This document shows positions 11,801 through 23,391 of a DNA stretch of 64,000 bases, piece after piece. The position numbers and the translations under genes were made by a program. Under the pieces are notes generated by a model, which was not told the DNA's origin, searched no databases, and saw only the letters and a list, made by a program, of their open reading frames with translations. Numbering within the stretch: position 1 is the first letter of the stretch; the number at the start of each line of letters is the position of its first letter. This DNA comes from Spatholobus suberectus (lineage: Eukaryota > Streptophyta > Magnoliopsida > Fabales > Fabaceae), in assembly GCA_004329165.1 (NCBI GenBank), contig CM014729.1, positions 47,133,020 through 47,197,019 on the forward strand. The letters are read 5' to 3'.

Positions 11801-13723
11801 AATTTTTTATTATTAAAATCCAAAAAAAATTTACTTATATTTTCATCAACTTAAACTTAACAACTAATAAAATTACTAAATTAATACGGGTTATTATTAA
11901 TGTGAACGGGTGTCATATTGCTCAATGCTTTCAATAGAATTTTGGCTAAAACCTTTCTAGATTTAGATAATTAATGTGTGCTCTTTAAATTTTAAATTAT
12001 TTTATGCTTTTTCATAATTAAGAAAATTGTATTATGAATGGATTGAATATTAGGTCTCTTCTAGGAGGTGCAAAGAATTATACTAGTGCTCAGAGTTGTT
12101 GAGACTGGTGAAATCTCTGAGGAAGGATAACTCAGTGATGTTAGTTGAGTATTGAAATGCGAGGGACATGCAGTGGCATGATACCCTGCATAAGAAGCCA
12201 TAGTTTGGTATGTTGAGAAATGAAATGTAGGGACCCATTTGTGGAAGTCTAGGGGGTAAGGTATCGAGTGGTAAAAGTCCCAATGGTCAAGATAGCACCC
12301 TTGAGCTGGGGCATTTACGTAACCAAGCTTGATAACCCCGACAATTGCTCTGCATTCCAAGATTGGTGTGAGAGTATATCTTTTTGAGAAATGGATGTCC
12401 TACGTTGTTGTTCTGTTCCTTAGTAATGATGAGGATTGTACCTTATTAATATTGTTAAGAAAGGTATATGTGCTCCCAATCATTTTTTGGTTTTGTTGAG
12501 AAATATTACTCATCAGTGGGAAGTATAGATCCATATAGTATCAAGGGTAGTTTATTATGACTTAAATAAATCCTAGGTTTCCCCTTTTTTCTTTATTATC
12601 AGCTGTGTTTTATCTGTGTATGATGGTAGGATACCCTACCATCTATGTGAAAGTGATTTCAAGAACCAAATCGCCTCACTTCTCTATCTTTTCTATTTGC
12701 GTGATTATTTGTGATTAGTACTTAAAGATGGCAAGCTTACCTGTCCTATTCAACCTACACATTGATTATAGACACCCGGGGGTATAGTACTATGATGAAG
12801 AGACGAATTAACTAACTTTTCAAGGCTTCATCACAGTTACCTTTCTATCCCCCATTCTAGGAGTGCTCATGCCTCCTATCTCTCTGACGTTCCCTATTTC
12901 AGTTGCTTCTACACGACCACTACATTTTGCATACACTCCTCCAGCACCATCGTCGCCACCGATAGACACTACAGTACCCTTATATGACCCCCTATGTAGA
13001 CTTCGCACCACCTGCCAAGTAGTTACCTATGGATTTGCCTCCTGTCATTTGGCCTTCCTAGAGGATCTCGGGGATCTTTGATGGAGGTCATCTTAGTTAA
13101 GTCATTTATTAATTCACCCATGGTGGCATACCAGGTAAGCATGGCTAATGGTTGGCATTCCTCACCTTCATCTGCTCCATCTAGTGTTGGGTTAGCCCCT
13201 GAGGTACCCAATGGACATGTTCATCACTTAGCTTTTGACGATTCCAAGGAGACCTATACTGACAAGGATTGGTAGTTCAGGGATGGTACTTCCTTTTTTG
13301 TATACAAGTGTTAGGAGTAGATTTTTAGACACTACTCTGATTAGGATGTTTTTGATGTATATAGTTAGGGTGGCTAGTGTCTTTTGATGTACTTTTTTGA
13401 TATCCCTATATTTGCATTACAATTGTATTGATAGTTGCTAGACGTTCTAGTTTCAGTTGTATTTAGCTTCATATGTATTCAGAAACTGTGATGTACTTGG
13501 ATCTTACTATGACGTATATGATATGCTTTATTTCCTTTATCTTTTACTCCTATTTCCAAATTCCGTTTTACTTACGGATTTTCTATTTTAAAAGTTTCGA
13601 AAAGACAATCAAGTGTTAAACAAAATGAAAAAAAAATTACTCTATTTTTTGTTAACCTTTAATCTATATCTAATTGAGTAATTAAATAAATATGAGTTAT
13701 GTCCAATGTGAACGAGTGTCACA
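5888..13723 (+). repeat. 5' LTR of gypsy element A, interrupted by a solo LTR
   Basis: Sequence from about 5893 aligns with the head of the solo LTR at 8583, about ten bases in, and the tail ends GAACGAGTGTCACA at 13723, immediately before a primer-binding site. The net length after removing the solo LTR at 8583-11922 is about 4.5 kb. Near 6636 there is a TATA-like CTCTATAAGAAGG, in the same place as TATA boxes in the related LTRs. The 12060-12700 part matches the conserved tail region of LTR B. No conserved coding sequence was seen; small frames in it are chance. The first few bases lie left of the copia insertion. Confidence 0.72.
8583..11917 (+). mobile_element. Solo gypsy LTR inside LTR A
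   Basis: It starts TGTAACATCC at 8583 and ends GGTGTCATA at 11917 (the usual ACA end carries one change). It is flanked by a perfect 5-bp duplication TTGCT (8578-8582 and 11918-11922). Length is 3,335 bp, with no internal domain, so it is the product of recombination between two LTRs. A TATA-like CTCTATAAATATGC lies near 9451 and a G19 run at 9647-9665. The stretch 9780-10350 resembles the central part of the 23392 LTR family rather than LTR A, so this LTR looks mosaic. Confidence 0.85.
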
Positions 13724-13728
13724 TTTAG

Positions 13729-13742
13729 TGGTATCAAAGCAG
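13729..13742 (+). other. Primer-binding site of gypsy element A
   Basis: TGGTATCAAAGCAG, a one-base variant of the initiator tRNA-Met complement TGGTATCAGAGC, lies five bases after the LTR end. An untranslated leader follows to about 14195. Confidence 0.8.
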
Positions 13743-14195
13743 TTCGTTCCTGTTAAAGCCTAGGGTATAACCTGACCTTTTTTATGCTCTGTGTTCTTTC
13801 ATTCTTTATTAATAAACAAAAATGCAAGATGAAATGTCTGGTCTTATATCCTCTATTGAGAAGCAAAATTATAAGATAAAGTTTAAAAATATACGAAGAA
13901 GGCCTTGAACATCTAGAACAACTTGCAATAAAAGGACTGCAAAGAGCGGCCTGCACACTTTGGGAACTTTGCTAAGAATAGACTTAGTGTTGGATGTAGA
14001 GATTAGTAGAAGTAGATAGTGCATGTCTAGGTAGGTTATAGCTAGGAAAGGCTTGGTACTTAAGCGTGTCCACTATGACCCACCTTTCTTTCCTTGGAGT
14101 CTATCTGATGTACTATTCCATGGATTACTTTTACTCACCTAACATAAGATCTTATTCAAAGGAAATGTACTAAATAGTATTCACTTTTTCAAGCA

Positions 14196-15200
14196 ATGGC
14201 TGAAAGACCGCGGCAAGACGCTACTAAGCAAATACTAGAGAGGATGGCTATTGTCCTCAAGAATATGAATCAAGGATGAGATGCTGAACCTGCAGAATAC
14301 TAAGGTCTTGCAGCATTCCACTAGAATAATCCTTCAACATTCAAAGGCGGGTTTGACCCAGATGGTGCTCAAAATTGGATACAAAGATTAAGAAAAATTT
14401 CACTGCCATGGCGTGTATTGATGCACACAAGGTGATGTCTACTACATTTATGTTATCTGGAGAAGCTAAACACTAGTGGAGATACGCCAGACAACAAGAG
14501 GAAGTTGAAGCGAGGATTATCACCTGGGAGGTATTTCGTCAAAAATTTCTGGGCAAATATTTTCCAAAAGACTTAAGGTGAAGGAAGGAGATTGAATTCC
14601 TTAATCTGAAGCAAGGTTATATGATTGTTGGAAAGTATATTTCCAAATTTGATGAACTGTCGAAATACTGCTCCTACGTCCAAGAAGAAGTGGATGAGAG
14701 ATCTCAATACTCTAAATTCGAGAACAAACTTAGGCCTGGCATCAAACAGGTAGTGGGTTATCTTGAGATAGCCCAACTCCCTACCTTGGTGAACCGTTGC
14801 AAGATTTATGAGGATGATATAAAGTTAAGACAGGCCAAATGGAAGAATGGAGGACCCTAGAAAAACAAAAAGAGAAACTTTCCCCGAGAGAAAGAAGCCT
14901 TACCATGCTTTATTAAGACCAGTAGGTGGATCATTTGGTCAAAAAACTACTACTGTTGCTGTTAGAAGTTCTAATGTTCCTATTTGCTGCTATTGTTGTG
15001 GAGGACCACGCTATCAAATGGACTACAAAAGGCCAGTTGTCACTTGCTTCAATTGTGGAGAGGCAGGCCACTACAACAATGTATGCACTAAGCCCAAGAA
15101 AGAGAAAGGCAATGGAAACAATGGGAAGGCTCTAGTAGGCAAACCTCAGACCAATGGTAGAGTCTTAAGAACCAATCAACTCATTATTAAGCTCGAGTAG
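14196..15200 (+). pseudogene. Gypsy element A gag, broken and 3'-truncated
   Basis: ATG at 14196 begins MAERPRQDAT. Homologous gag continues through stops at codons normally Gln or Trp and a frame change. It includes FGVFRQKF-like capsid sequence, SKFDELSKYCSYVQEEVDERS (14640-14710), ENKLRPGIKQVVGYLEIAQL, and the zinc knuckle CFNCGEAGHYNNVC at about 15045-15090. A second, Cys-rich CYCCGGPRY lies just before it. The frame dissolves after about 15200. No protease, polymerase or 3' LTR of this element is seen before the CACTA end at 15271 or after its other end at 56128, so element A was truncated. The gag of element B is closely related. Confidence 0.85.
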
Positions 15201-15270
15201 TTTTGCATCACATATTCTTGGTGAAGTCTACAATGCACTTTCCTTCTCCTATATATGCACACTGATCTAA

Positions 15271-15600
15271 CACTATAAGAAAATTGTGTTTTAGGGTTGA
15301 CTTGATGCTAATACGATTTTAGCGTTAGTTTTTGGTCTAACACTAAAACGATCAAAGTTAAACTATTGCGTCCACATTGTCTTGCAGTGATGCTAAGTAG
15401 TGTCGGCCGAAAATGGATGCTAAGTTAGAAGCTAACATAAAAATAAAGAGCTTGACGCTATCTGTAGTGTCCAATTAATAAATGCTAAGTTGACACTACT
15501 ATTACTACTAGCGTTGGCTTTGAGACTAGCGCTACTAGTGTCGACTTTGTGGCCAACGTTACTAGCATCAACTTAATGTCTACTAGACTAATGTGATAAC
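15271..15600 (+). repeat. Left terminal inverted repeat and subterminal repeats of the CACTA element
   Basis: The CACTA start at 15271 is followed by about 300 bp of short, direct and inverted words built on AGCGTTRG, GATGCTAAGT and AGTGTCGACT. Such subterminal repeats are the known binding sites of CACTA-encoded proteins in En/Spm elements. Confidence 0.72.
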
Positions 15601-15829
15601 AATTTTTTAAAATATATTTTTTTCAACACCTAGATTTTTAAATTACAAAACCTGGATAGTTAAATTAAAATAATAAAACCATATTATATAATTTAGTATG
15701 AATAATATATATCGAAATGAATAAAAATTACATCACAAATAATAATTCTCCTGGTATATATATACAATAGTCTAAAACAACTACAAAAGTATAAAAAAAA
15801 TAAATCAAATGGACCTATCATCTAAATCA

Positions 15830-16454
15830 TCTCGATAATAGGCATGACCTGATCCCTATTGTGGCCCCCCTGTGGTCCCTACTCCATTATTGCCATCCTC
15901 TGCATCAACTCCTAGATTTGCTAAGCTAGGGCAGCATTCTCCTGCCAAGTCCTTGTAGCCTTCTATCGAGCTCTGTAGCTTATTGGTTAACTTTAACTAC
16001 CCTATCTTCAAAGGTATTGCTTGATGAAGAAGAAGTAATTGACTCTTGAGTCATTGAAGTCACCTTAAGACGAACATTTGTAGTGAAGTCTTTGGTGTTG
16101 TAAATGCGTCCTCTACTTCTATCATCAGTAGCCTCCCTCCACATGTCAACTAACATTGGCTATTGATTAGGCTGTCTCGTAGTCGAGGAGCCCTCACCAA
16201 CTTAGGATTGCGCCTAGTAAGATGTTGCTGATAGTCCTCTTGTTTAATGTTAAATAACATATACTAGTAAGAAAATTATTTTATTTGACAAACAAGTTGT
16301 ATAAAAATATAGTATATGATTGAAAACTTATATATGTCCTCTAAGAGTGACTATCTAACCATTTGCCTAACTTCCTCTTATGGGTAGCCATGAAGAGCTC
16401 ATCGGGATAGGGATCTCGGCTAATACTTTGGGCCTCGCAAACAAGAAATGCAAC
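15830..16454 (-). pseudogene. CACTA-encoded plant transposase-type gene, 3' exons
   Basis: On the minus strand, from 16454 downwards, the sequence reads a conserved-looking FVCEAQSISRDPYPDELFMA-like exon near 16440-16340. Then come an AT-rich intron and a last exon (about 16230-15830) with TRQPNQ, DMWREATDDRSRGRIYNTKDF and a Ser-rich linker. The layout resembles the C-terminal part of the plant transposase family PF03004 (Ptta/En/Spm). The gene continues at 47885-48800 after the inserted retrotransposons. Stops and the interruption make it a pseudogene. Family assignment is from motif memory and is moderate. Confidence 0.55.
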
Positions 16455-19400
16455 TGTAACAACCAGTGACATTAGCCGTAAAGTTGCCAAAATGAAGAGA
16501 TACTATTTTTTTCAAAAACTTGACATATAGACACTTCATTTTCCTTTAAATTCATTACTATGGAAAGTCTTAATTAGTTTAGTTATGAAAATACAAATAA
16601 ATATTTATTTAATTAATAAATATCGTCAACACCTTAAAAGAATTCATAAACTAAAAATATCTCATAACATAAAACCACATTGGCAAGAGTCATCAAAACA
16701 TATAAAAACTACGGTCATCCAAAAGGTATAAGCAATGGACCACTATAGATAAGTCCTAAAGATACAACCAAAACGGGGAGAGGGGTACAAGAGCTCACAC
16801 CATAAGAACTGACCGTCTACATTACTCCTAATACTAACTAGTCCTCTAAGGGTAGTGAGGAGAGGTAGATAGTGTATCCTCATCATCTTTGTCCTTGTAT
16901 TGATCTCGTCCGAAACCACGTCCACGTCCACGTCCTCGAGTCACCGCATGAAACATCTTACGATAAGCCCTAGAGTTCCCTCGGGAGAGAAAATGTATAG
17001 CAAAAAGTCTCTCGAATCTAACTTATCTTGGCTTTCGGTCAGGAGTCCATTCTGTGCCACTGCTTTGGATGGTAGGGAGGAGCTTGATACTAAACAACTC
17101 ATGAAGTCTTGAGGCGTCCATCTGCTCCTGCGAGATTAGTCATCGCAATCATCGCAGTCACAAACACACAAAACACACAAGCAAGGATAAGCTACCGAAA
17201 AGAAAACATAGATGTACAACAAAAATATATGCAAAAAAAATAATCAGAATTAAATATCATAACAATAGCATAATCAACAGTTCATACTTAATCATCACAA
17301 TTCAAGCAAAGGAAATCAAATAGATAAGCATAACAGAACATCTCTAGCATGCAATGTCAAAAAATGTAACAACTACTCCATGAAGACTACTACATCGAGT
17401 GACCAGGTCAGAAGAATCCTTTAATCATGGTTGAATAAACAACACCCATCTGGGCAAGAAATGGCATGTGCCAAGACCATTGAGGGGATACTGGAACTGA
17501 TCTGTGGAAGCAATGTAGTGGTCACGTCAAGATAGATATACGTAGGTAGTGGCTTTACCATAGCACAGGATTTACGAGTATCCTGGTCTACATGTAGGAT
17601 TCACCCGTCTACCTATCCCCAAGGAAACCCATCCTCCACTAACCCTCCTCACACTAGGTATGAGGCCCAACCAAGCGACCATCAACTTACATGCGTACTC
17701 ACTAACACAGCATAAGCTGCTACAACACAACCGAAGCTGCAGACTTATGCGTGTATGCATGACACAACCATTCACCAACACATAGACAATGATGGCATCA
17801 TATATTATAAACAAATTATCATATACATGATTTAGTTATTAATGTTATCACCATTATTCCCATCATCAATTCACTGCACTTATCCTCAAGAATAACACCA
17901 TCATGTGCCACCACATTGGGCCCTATACATTATTAGCCCATTATCATGTGTCATAACATAGAGCCCCAACCATCATTGGCTCTACAACAATTGGATCCAT
18001 CTAGACTGATTCCTAGTTGAGGATAAGAAGAGGTTTTACACAGAGTAACCTCACAACACAAAGTCCTCATACAGAGCAACTTTGCCAAAAATAATATGAA
18101 ACTCTACTTAGAGTGATTTAAACTCAAATGTAAAAGTTATTCGAAGAAAATATAAGTCAATTAACTTCAATTATATTATAAGATAATTAAAATAAGATTT
18201 TGAAATATTGAGGATGCCTTAAGAATATCAAAAAGCCAAACAAAATCAACTCTATTTAAAAGATTAGGTTTTCATAAAACTCAATTTTATAACTTATAGA
18301 GTTATTCTTTACCATGAACTCATTTAAAATACTTTTTAAAAATTTAAATAAAACTGAAAAGATAAATTTCCTTGGAAATAATATTTAACTATTATTTAAA
18401 AAGATCCATAGTTAAATTTTAAGTGTAAAAATATCATATTATATAAAACTAGTAAAAAAGTTATAAAACTTTTGTCAAAACAAATTCCAGTGGCAGTTAG
18501 TTTTTGGCCTCGGATTTGAAATTCATTTTGAACAAGTAAATGATTTTTGTTTGACATGATCCCTATATGGTTGAAAATAAAAATTTGTCTATTTTCTAAA
18601 AACATCAAAGATCATTTCAAGAAAAAATCTATCAAAAAAGATATAAAAATAATAAGACAATAAGGTTAGGATGACCTGCTAGAGGACCAGCGAATATGTT
18701 TTTCTATTTTTCATATCCAAACAAAACTTTACAGAGTCCAAACCATCTATTTTCAAAAAGTACACTTAAAATCCTTTTCAAAATCACTAAGAACATTAAA
18801 AAAGAAATCTACACGATTTTATATAATTTTTGAAATTTCACAATTCTCAAAACCACTTTCAGTCAAGAAAGAGGTACAACCTTCAGCTTCTAAAAATTAT
18901 TAAAAACAGAAAACTTACCAAACATAGGCAAACCATATATGCTTGGAAATATTTTTGTGTCTAGTTTTTGGTAGTTCCAAAAGTTTCAACATTTACACAA
19001 CATAATCATCCATAATTGTATTTTACCATACACTGCCAGACCAGCGTTTTTAGAAATCAAGCACAACTTTTAAAGGTCTCAATTTTTTCATTTCTTAACC
19101 TTTTAAAGTGTTTCTTGAGTCCATTTTGGAGGAACTTTTGTCTAGTTTACAAAAAATAAAAAGCACTTAAAAATATTGACCACATCTTAAGATACAGCAA
19201 AAACAATGAGCCATACTCAGGCAGAAAACGAAAACAGCATCAAGAACACTTTACATACACCTATGAAAATGGCTTCTTTCATCAAGTTTACAATTTTTAA
19301 AAATACCAACAACATTTATAAGCAACAAACACATCAAGAACAAAATAATCACAGTTCAAACACAAAGAAAAAGGTTAGCTTTCCTTACCTTTTGATAAGA

Positions 19401-20607
19401 TCCTACAAGCTTGCAAGAGGGTTTTGGGAAAATGGAAGTATCTCCTTCAATCTTTAGCAAGGTGAACCATCAACCAACACCATGAATGATTGATATATGA
19501 CATAAACACAAGAAAGAACAAAGTTTAGAACCAAGGAGGTAAAGAGAAGATTTAGACCACTTAGGTCTTTGATAAAAAAGAAAAGATGAAGAAAGAAGAA
19601 GAAGAAAAGGATGGAGCTTTACCTAGCACCAACTTCCTTGGACACTCTAGCTTCCAACTTCTCCTCCAACACTTAGAGAATTTTAGAACAAGACTCTCTT
19701 TCTCTTTCTCAAGGGCTCATGGTTTTTAGAGAAGAGAAAGTGAAGGGAGTTTTTGCTTTGAAGCTATTTTTAAGACAACTCAAGAGGGGTATTTTGGTAA
19801 CTAGCAAAATGGAAGGCAAGATTTGAATAAAATTGAAAACGAAACCCACCTTCTCCAAGAAGGAAGGGTGGACGACCACGAAAAGAAAACAAGGGGAGGA
19901 TTAATGGTTTTTAGTACACTTAAGGACACCATGACAAGACTTATGTAGGAATTTGGGAAAAAGTATCTAGTTCGTTTACAACTAATCTAGTTTGTCTAGG
20001 AATTAATAGTTAGCTTAGTTGGGTTGGGCTTGGGGGACGTGTGTGTCTAGGTTTAAACAGAAGAAATTTTAAATTTCTCATACTAACAGTGAAAATGCAG
20101 TAAAATACCGAATTTCATGAAATTATGTTTTGGGTTTTCTAGCACTTGAATCAATTAAAACAATTTAATTAATATTATAATCTAAATGAGTTTATGACTC
20201 TTTAGAAATTCTCTGGATATGATTGAATTGACTCTACCTACGTCAGGCAGTTGAATTTACTTTATCTAACAGGATTCTAGATAGGTTTTTCAACAAACAG
20301 ATTGATTAGGAATAAGATTAACTTGAGAGTAAGAAAAATTATCAACTTGACTAGAATTCAATCATAATTAAATTTAATTAATTATAATTAAATTTCATAA
20401 CCCTACATTGTCCATCAAAACTCTACAGATATTTCTCCATTTATCTGATAGAAGTACAGATCAAATTTTCGCAAAATTCTTCTGCAGAAATTTACACAAA
20501 ATACAAATATAAGTTTAATTAATTTTTTTCATGGGAAATTAAATTAAATTTTTCATTTTAAATTATTTAAACACTTATTCAAAAATTAAGAAGAAACAGG
20601 TATTACA
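16455..20607 (-). mobile_element. Solo LTR, 4.15 kb, same family as 23392-27065 but inverted
   Basis: On the minus strand it begins TGTAATACCTG at 20607 and ends GGTTGTTACA at 16455. Flanking 5-mers GCAAC (16450-16454) and GCATC (20608-20612) differ by one base, consistent with an old target duplication. The sequence matches the 23392 solo LTR in reverse. It contains the same GGTAAGGAAAGCTAACC donor-like site (near 19370-19390) and the same conserved tail segment near 17110-17165. No internal coding domain is seen. Confidence 0.8.
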
Positions 20608-20707
20608 GCATCAAACAATTATTAGTATATAAAATTGGCAAATTGTACAACACAACGAACTTTGTAAAACACATATGTGTTAGTGGACACATATGAGGTG
20701 CTTGTTC
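20608..20707. other. 100-bp sliver of CACTA DNA between two insertions
   Basis: This piece separates the solo LTR at 16455 from gypsy B. By position it is part of an intron of the interrupted minus-strand CACTA gene. It contains a palindromic ACACATATGTGT. Confidence 0.5.
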
Positions 20708-22379
20708 TGTAACTCCCCTACTTTTGCCTATTAAATATTTTTCTTAATTATTCTGTATTTATTTATGGATAACCGGATGTCAATCTTAAAAATTTGATTC
20801 CTACAATTACATTCGTATTAGAAAGTAATACTTAGTTTAAATTTTTAATAACTTTTGGGGAACAGAGCCTAGAAATTAGTAAAATGACTATTTCGTCCTT
20901 AAAAAGCCAAAAAACAGAATTAATAAAGCAAAAATAGTGACAAGTGTTTAAAAATTATTGTTAAATCATCAATATACTTAGAATAATTAATAATAATTTT
21001 AGAAATTTTTGGAGAATTTATTGAGATGGTTTTGTGAAATGACAAAAATGCCCTTGGTTGACTGCGGGAAACAACCAGAGACTTTTGACTAAAAAATATT
21101 TTAAAAATTTTATACTAAATATATTTTAATTATAAAAATTTTATTTTGAAAGAAAAATAGTAAAAAATATAACACCACTATTTCAATCTTTCAACTATTT
21201 TTTTAATATTTTATAATTTATTTCTAAAAAATAAGGAAGAAATCTCAAAATTCTATTTCCCATAGTTAAATCTAGAATGTTGAGAGCTATCTAATTATGA
21301 TTTTTAATAATTTTTTTAAGTTAGAGCCTGAAAAAATTAGAAAATGACGATTTTATTCTTATTTCTCAACATTAAGGGTTGATATGAGAAAAAGATTCAA
21401 TTGATATTAAAATGTCAATTTGATCATGGAATCATGTTATATATATTAAAATATAATTTTAAAATTTTCTGAGAATTTTCTTGAATTCTGGTGTAAAATG
21501 ACCAAAATGCCTAAGGTGTCTATTAAGCCTAACCAGTATTGGTTTGACATTCAGAAATGATGAAAATGGTAATTTTAGTTTATTTATAGGTCAAAAATTT
21601 AATTTTAGGATTTTGTCACAAAAACTTTGATATTTATTGAATTAAAATAGATTGTTTATGAATTTTCTAGCTTAAAAATACAAAATAAATACATATAATT
21701 CAAAATAAATTAATCAAATTAAAATTAATTATTAGAAATTTATTTTTGACTGAAAAATAATGTATTTGTCCAGTTTCACATTGAAATTCATTATTTAGAT
21801 ATTAAAAGTTAATTTTCAAGTTTAGACAATTTTATCGTTAGTGGTTAATTTAATTGTAGATAAAATTTACACTGAGGAGCTTAAGGACAACTCATATATC
21901 ACGTTCTAAACCTAGAGGGACTGATTAACAACCTATTTTACATATTTTTCCCCTAAATTAATTAAAAAGAAAATAAAAATAGATTTTATTGCATAATAGA
22001 TGATGTCATCTTTGGGGACATGTAAGCCCTTTCAATTTTCTATAAAAAGGCCCCAAAATTTCAGATTTTAACACATCCTCCTCTCACTCTAGCTAACCGA
22101 AATATATTAGAGAGTTTTTCTTTCTAAAAATTTGCTTTTCTTACTCTATTAGTATGCTTAAATTTTGCTAGTTTTCTATCAACTATAATAAAGTTCTCTT
22201 CCTAGGAGCTTTGTACCAACAATTTCATCCTCTTCATCAACTACCTTTGAGGTAATGGGGGAGAGTGGGGTTGGTTCTAAATTATTGTTGCTTTGCATGT
22301 TGGTAGGAAAGTTTTTTCCCTAAACCTTTCAATGCATAATTTTACTATGTTATAATGTTTCCATGCTAGAATTTAATTT

Positions 22380-22644
22380 TTACTAAGTAGTTATGCTGCT
22401 TAATTTTGTAATTAAAATATATTTACTAAGTAGTTATGCTGCTAAATTTTAGATAATTAAATTATACTTACTAAGTTGTTACTCTGTTCAAATTTAAATA
22501 ATTAAATTATACTTATTAAGTTGTTATTTTACTTAAATTTAGATAATTAAATTATACTTACTAAACTGTTATTCTGCCCAAAATTAGATTATTAAATTAT
22601 AATTACTAAGTGGTTATTCTACTAAAATTTAGGTAATAAAATTG
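22380..22644 (+). repeat. Tandem repeat inside the 5' LTR of element B
   Basis: About six degenerate copies of a roughly 45-bp unit, each beginning TTACTAAGTNGTTAT and ending near AATTAAATTATA. The same array is in the 3' LTR at 46529-46793, so it was present before the element inserted. Confidence 0.82.
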
Positions 22645-23391
22645 TGATTTAGGGATTTTCTAAATTATTATTGTGCAATTTCTACAATATAAGGTAGAAA
22701 CGATTGTATTGGTGCTCAGATATGCTGAGACCAAGAAAAATCTCTGCTTAAAGATAATAATGAAATATGAGATGTTAGTTAGTGAGTAACGTAAAGCAAG
22801 GGACATGTAGTGGCATGACACCCTACTACGAAAGCTATATTTTGGTATTTTGAGGAAAGAAAGGTAGAGACCCACTTGCGGAGGTCTTGGGGGTAGCAAT
22901 CAAGTGGTGAAGGTTCCAATGGCTAGGGTAACGCCTGTGAGCCAGGGATATTCGCCTGACCAAGCTTGATAATTCGGACAACTGCTCAGCATTTCAAGAT
23001 TGGTGTGAAAGTATACCTTTATAAACAAACATCCTAAACTGTTATTTTGATGATGAGGATTGTACCATGTGATTTTGTTGAGAAAGGTATACGTACTCCT
23101 AGTCATTTTTCAGTTTTGTTGAGAACTATTACTCACTAATGGAGAGTATGGATCCATACCTAGACAAAGGTAGCATAGTATAGCTTAGAATAAACCATAG
23201 GTTCCCTTCTATTGTCAATTGTGTTTTATCTTTGTTTTATAGTAGATTTCCTACCATACATGTAAAAGTATTTTTAGAACAAATCACCTCACTCAATTAT
23301 TTTCTTTCATGTATGATTGATCGCGATTATTGAAGATGGCGGCAACGCCCAGTGATGCTAAGGACAAGTCAAAGTATACTTCTATGGATGA

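Noticed and set aside
13729..13742. tRNA-Met gene
   Set aside because: Only the 3'-end complement used as a primer-binding site is present. No tRNA cloverleaf or A/B boxes surround it here or at 4729 and 27406.
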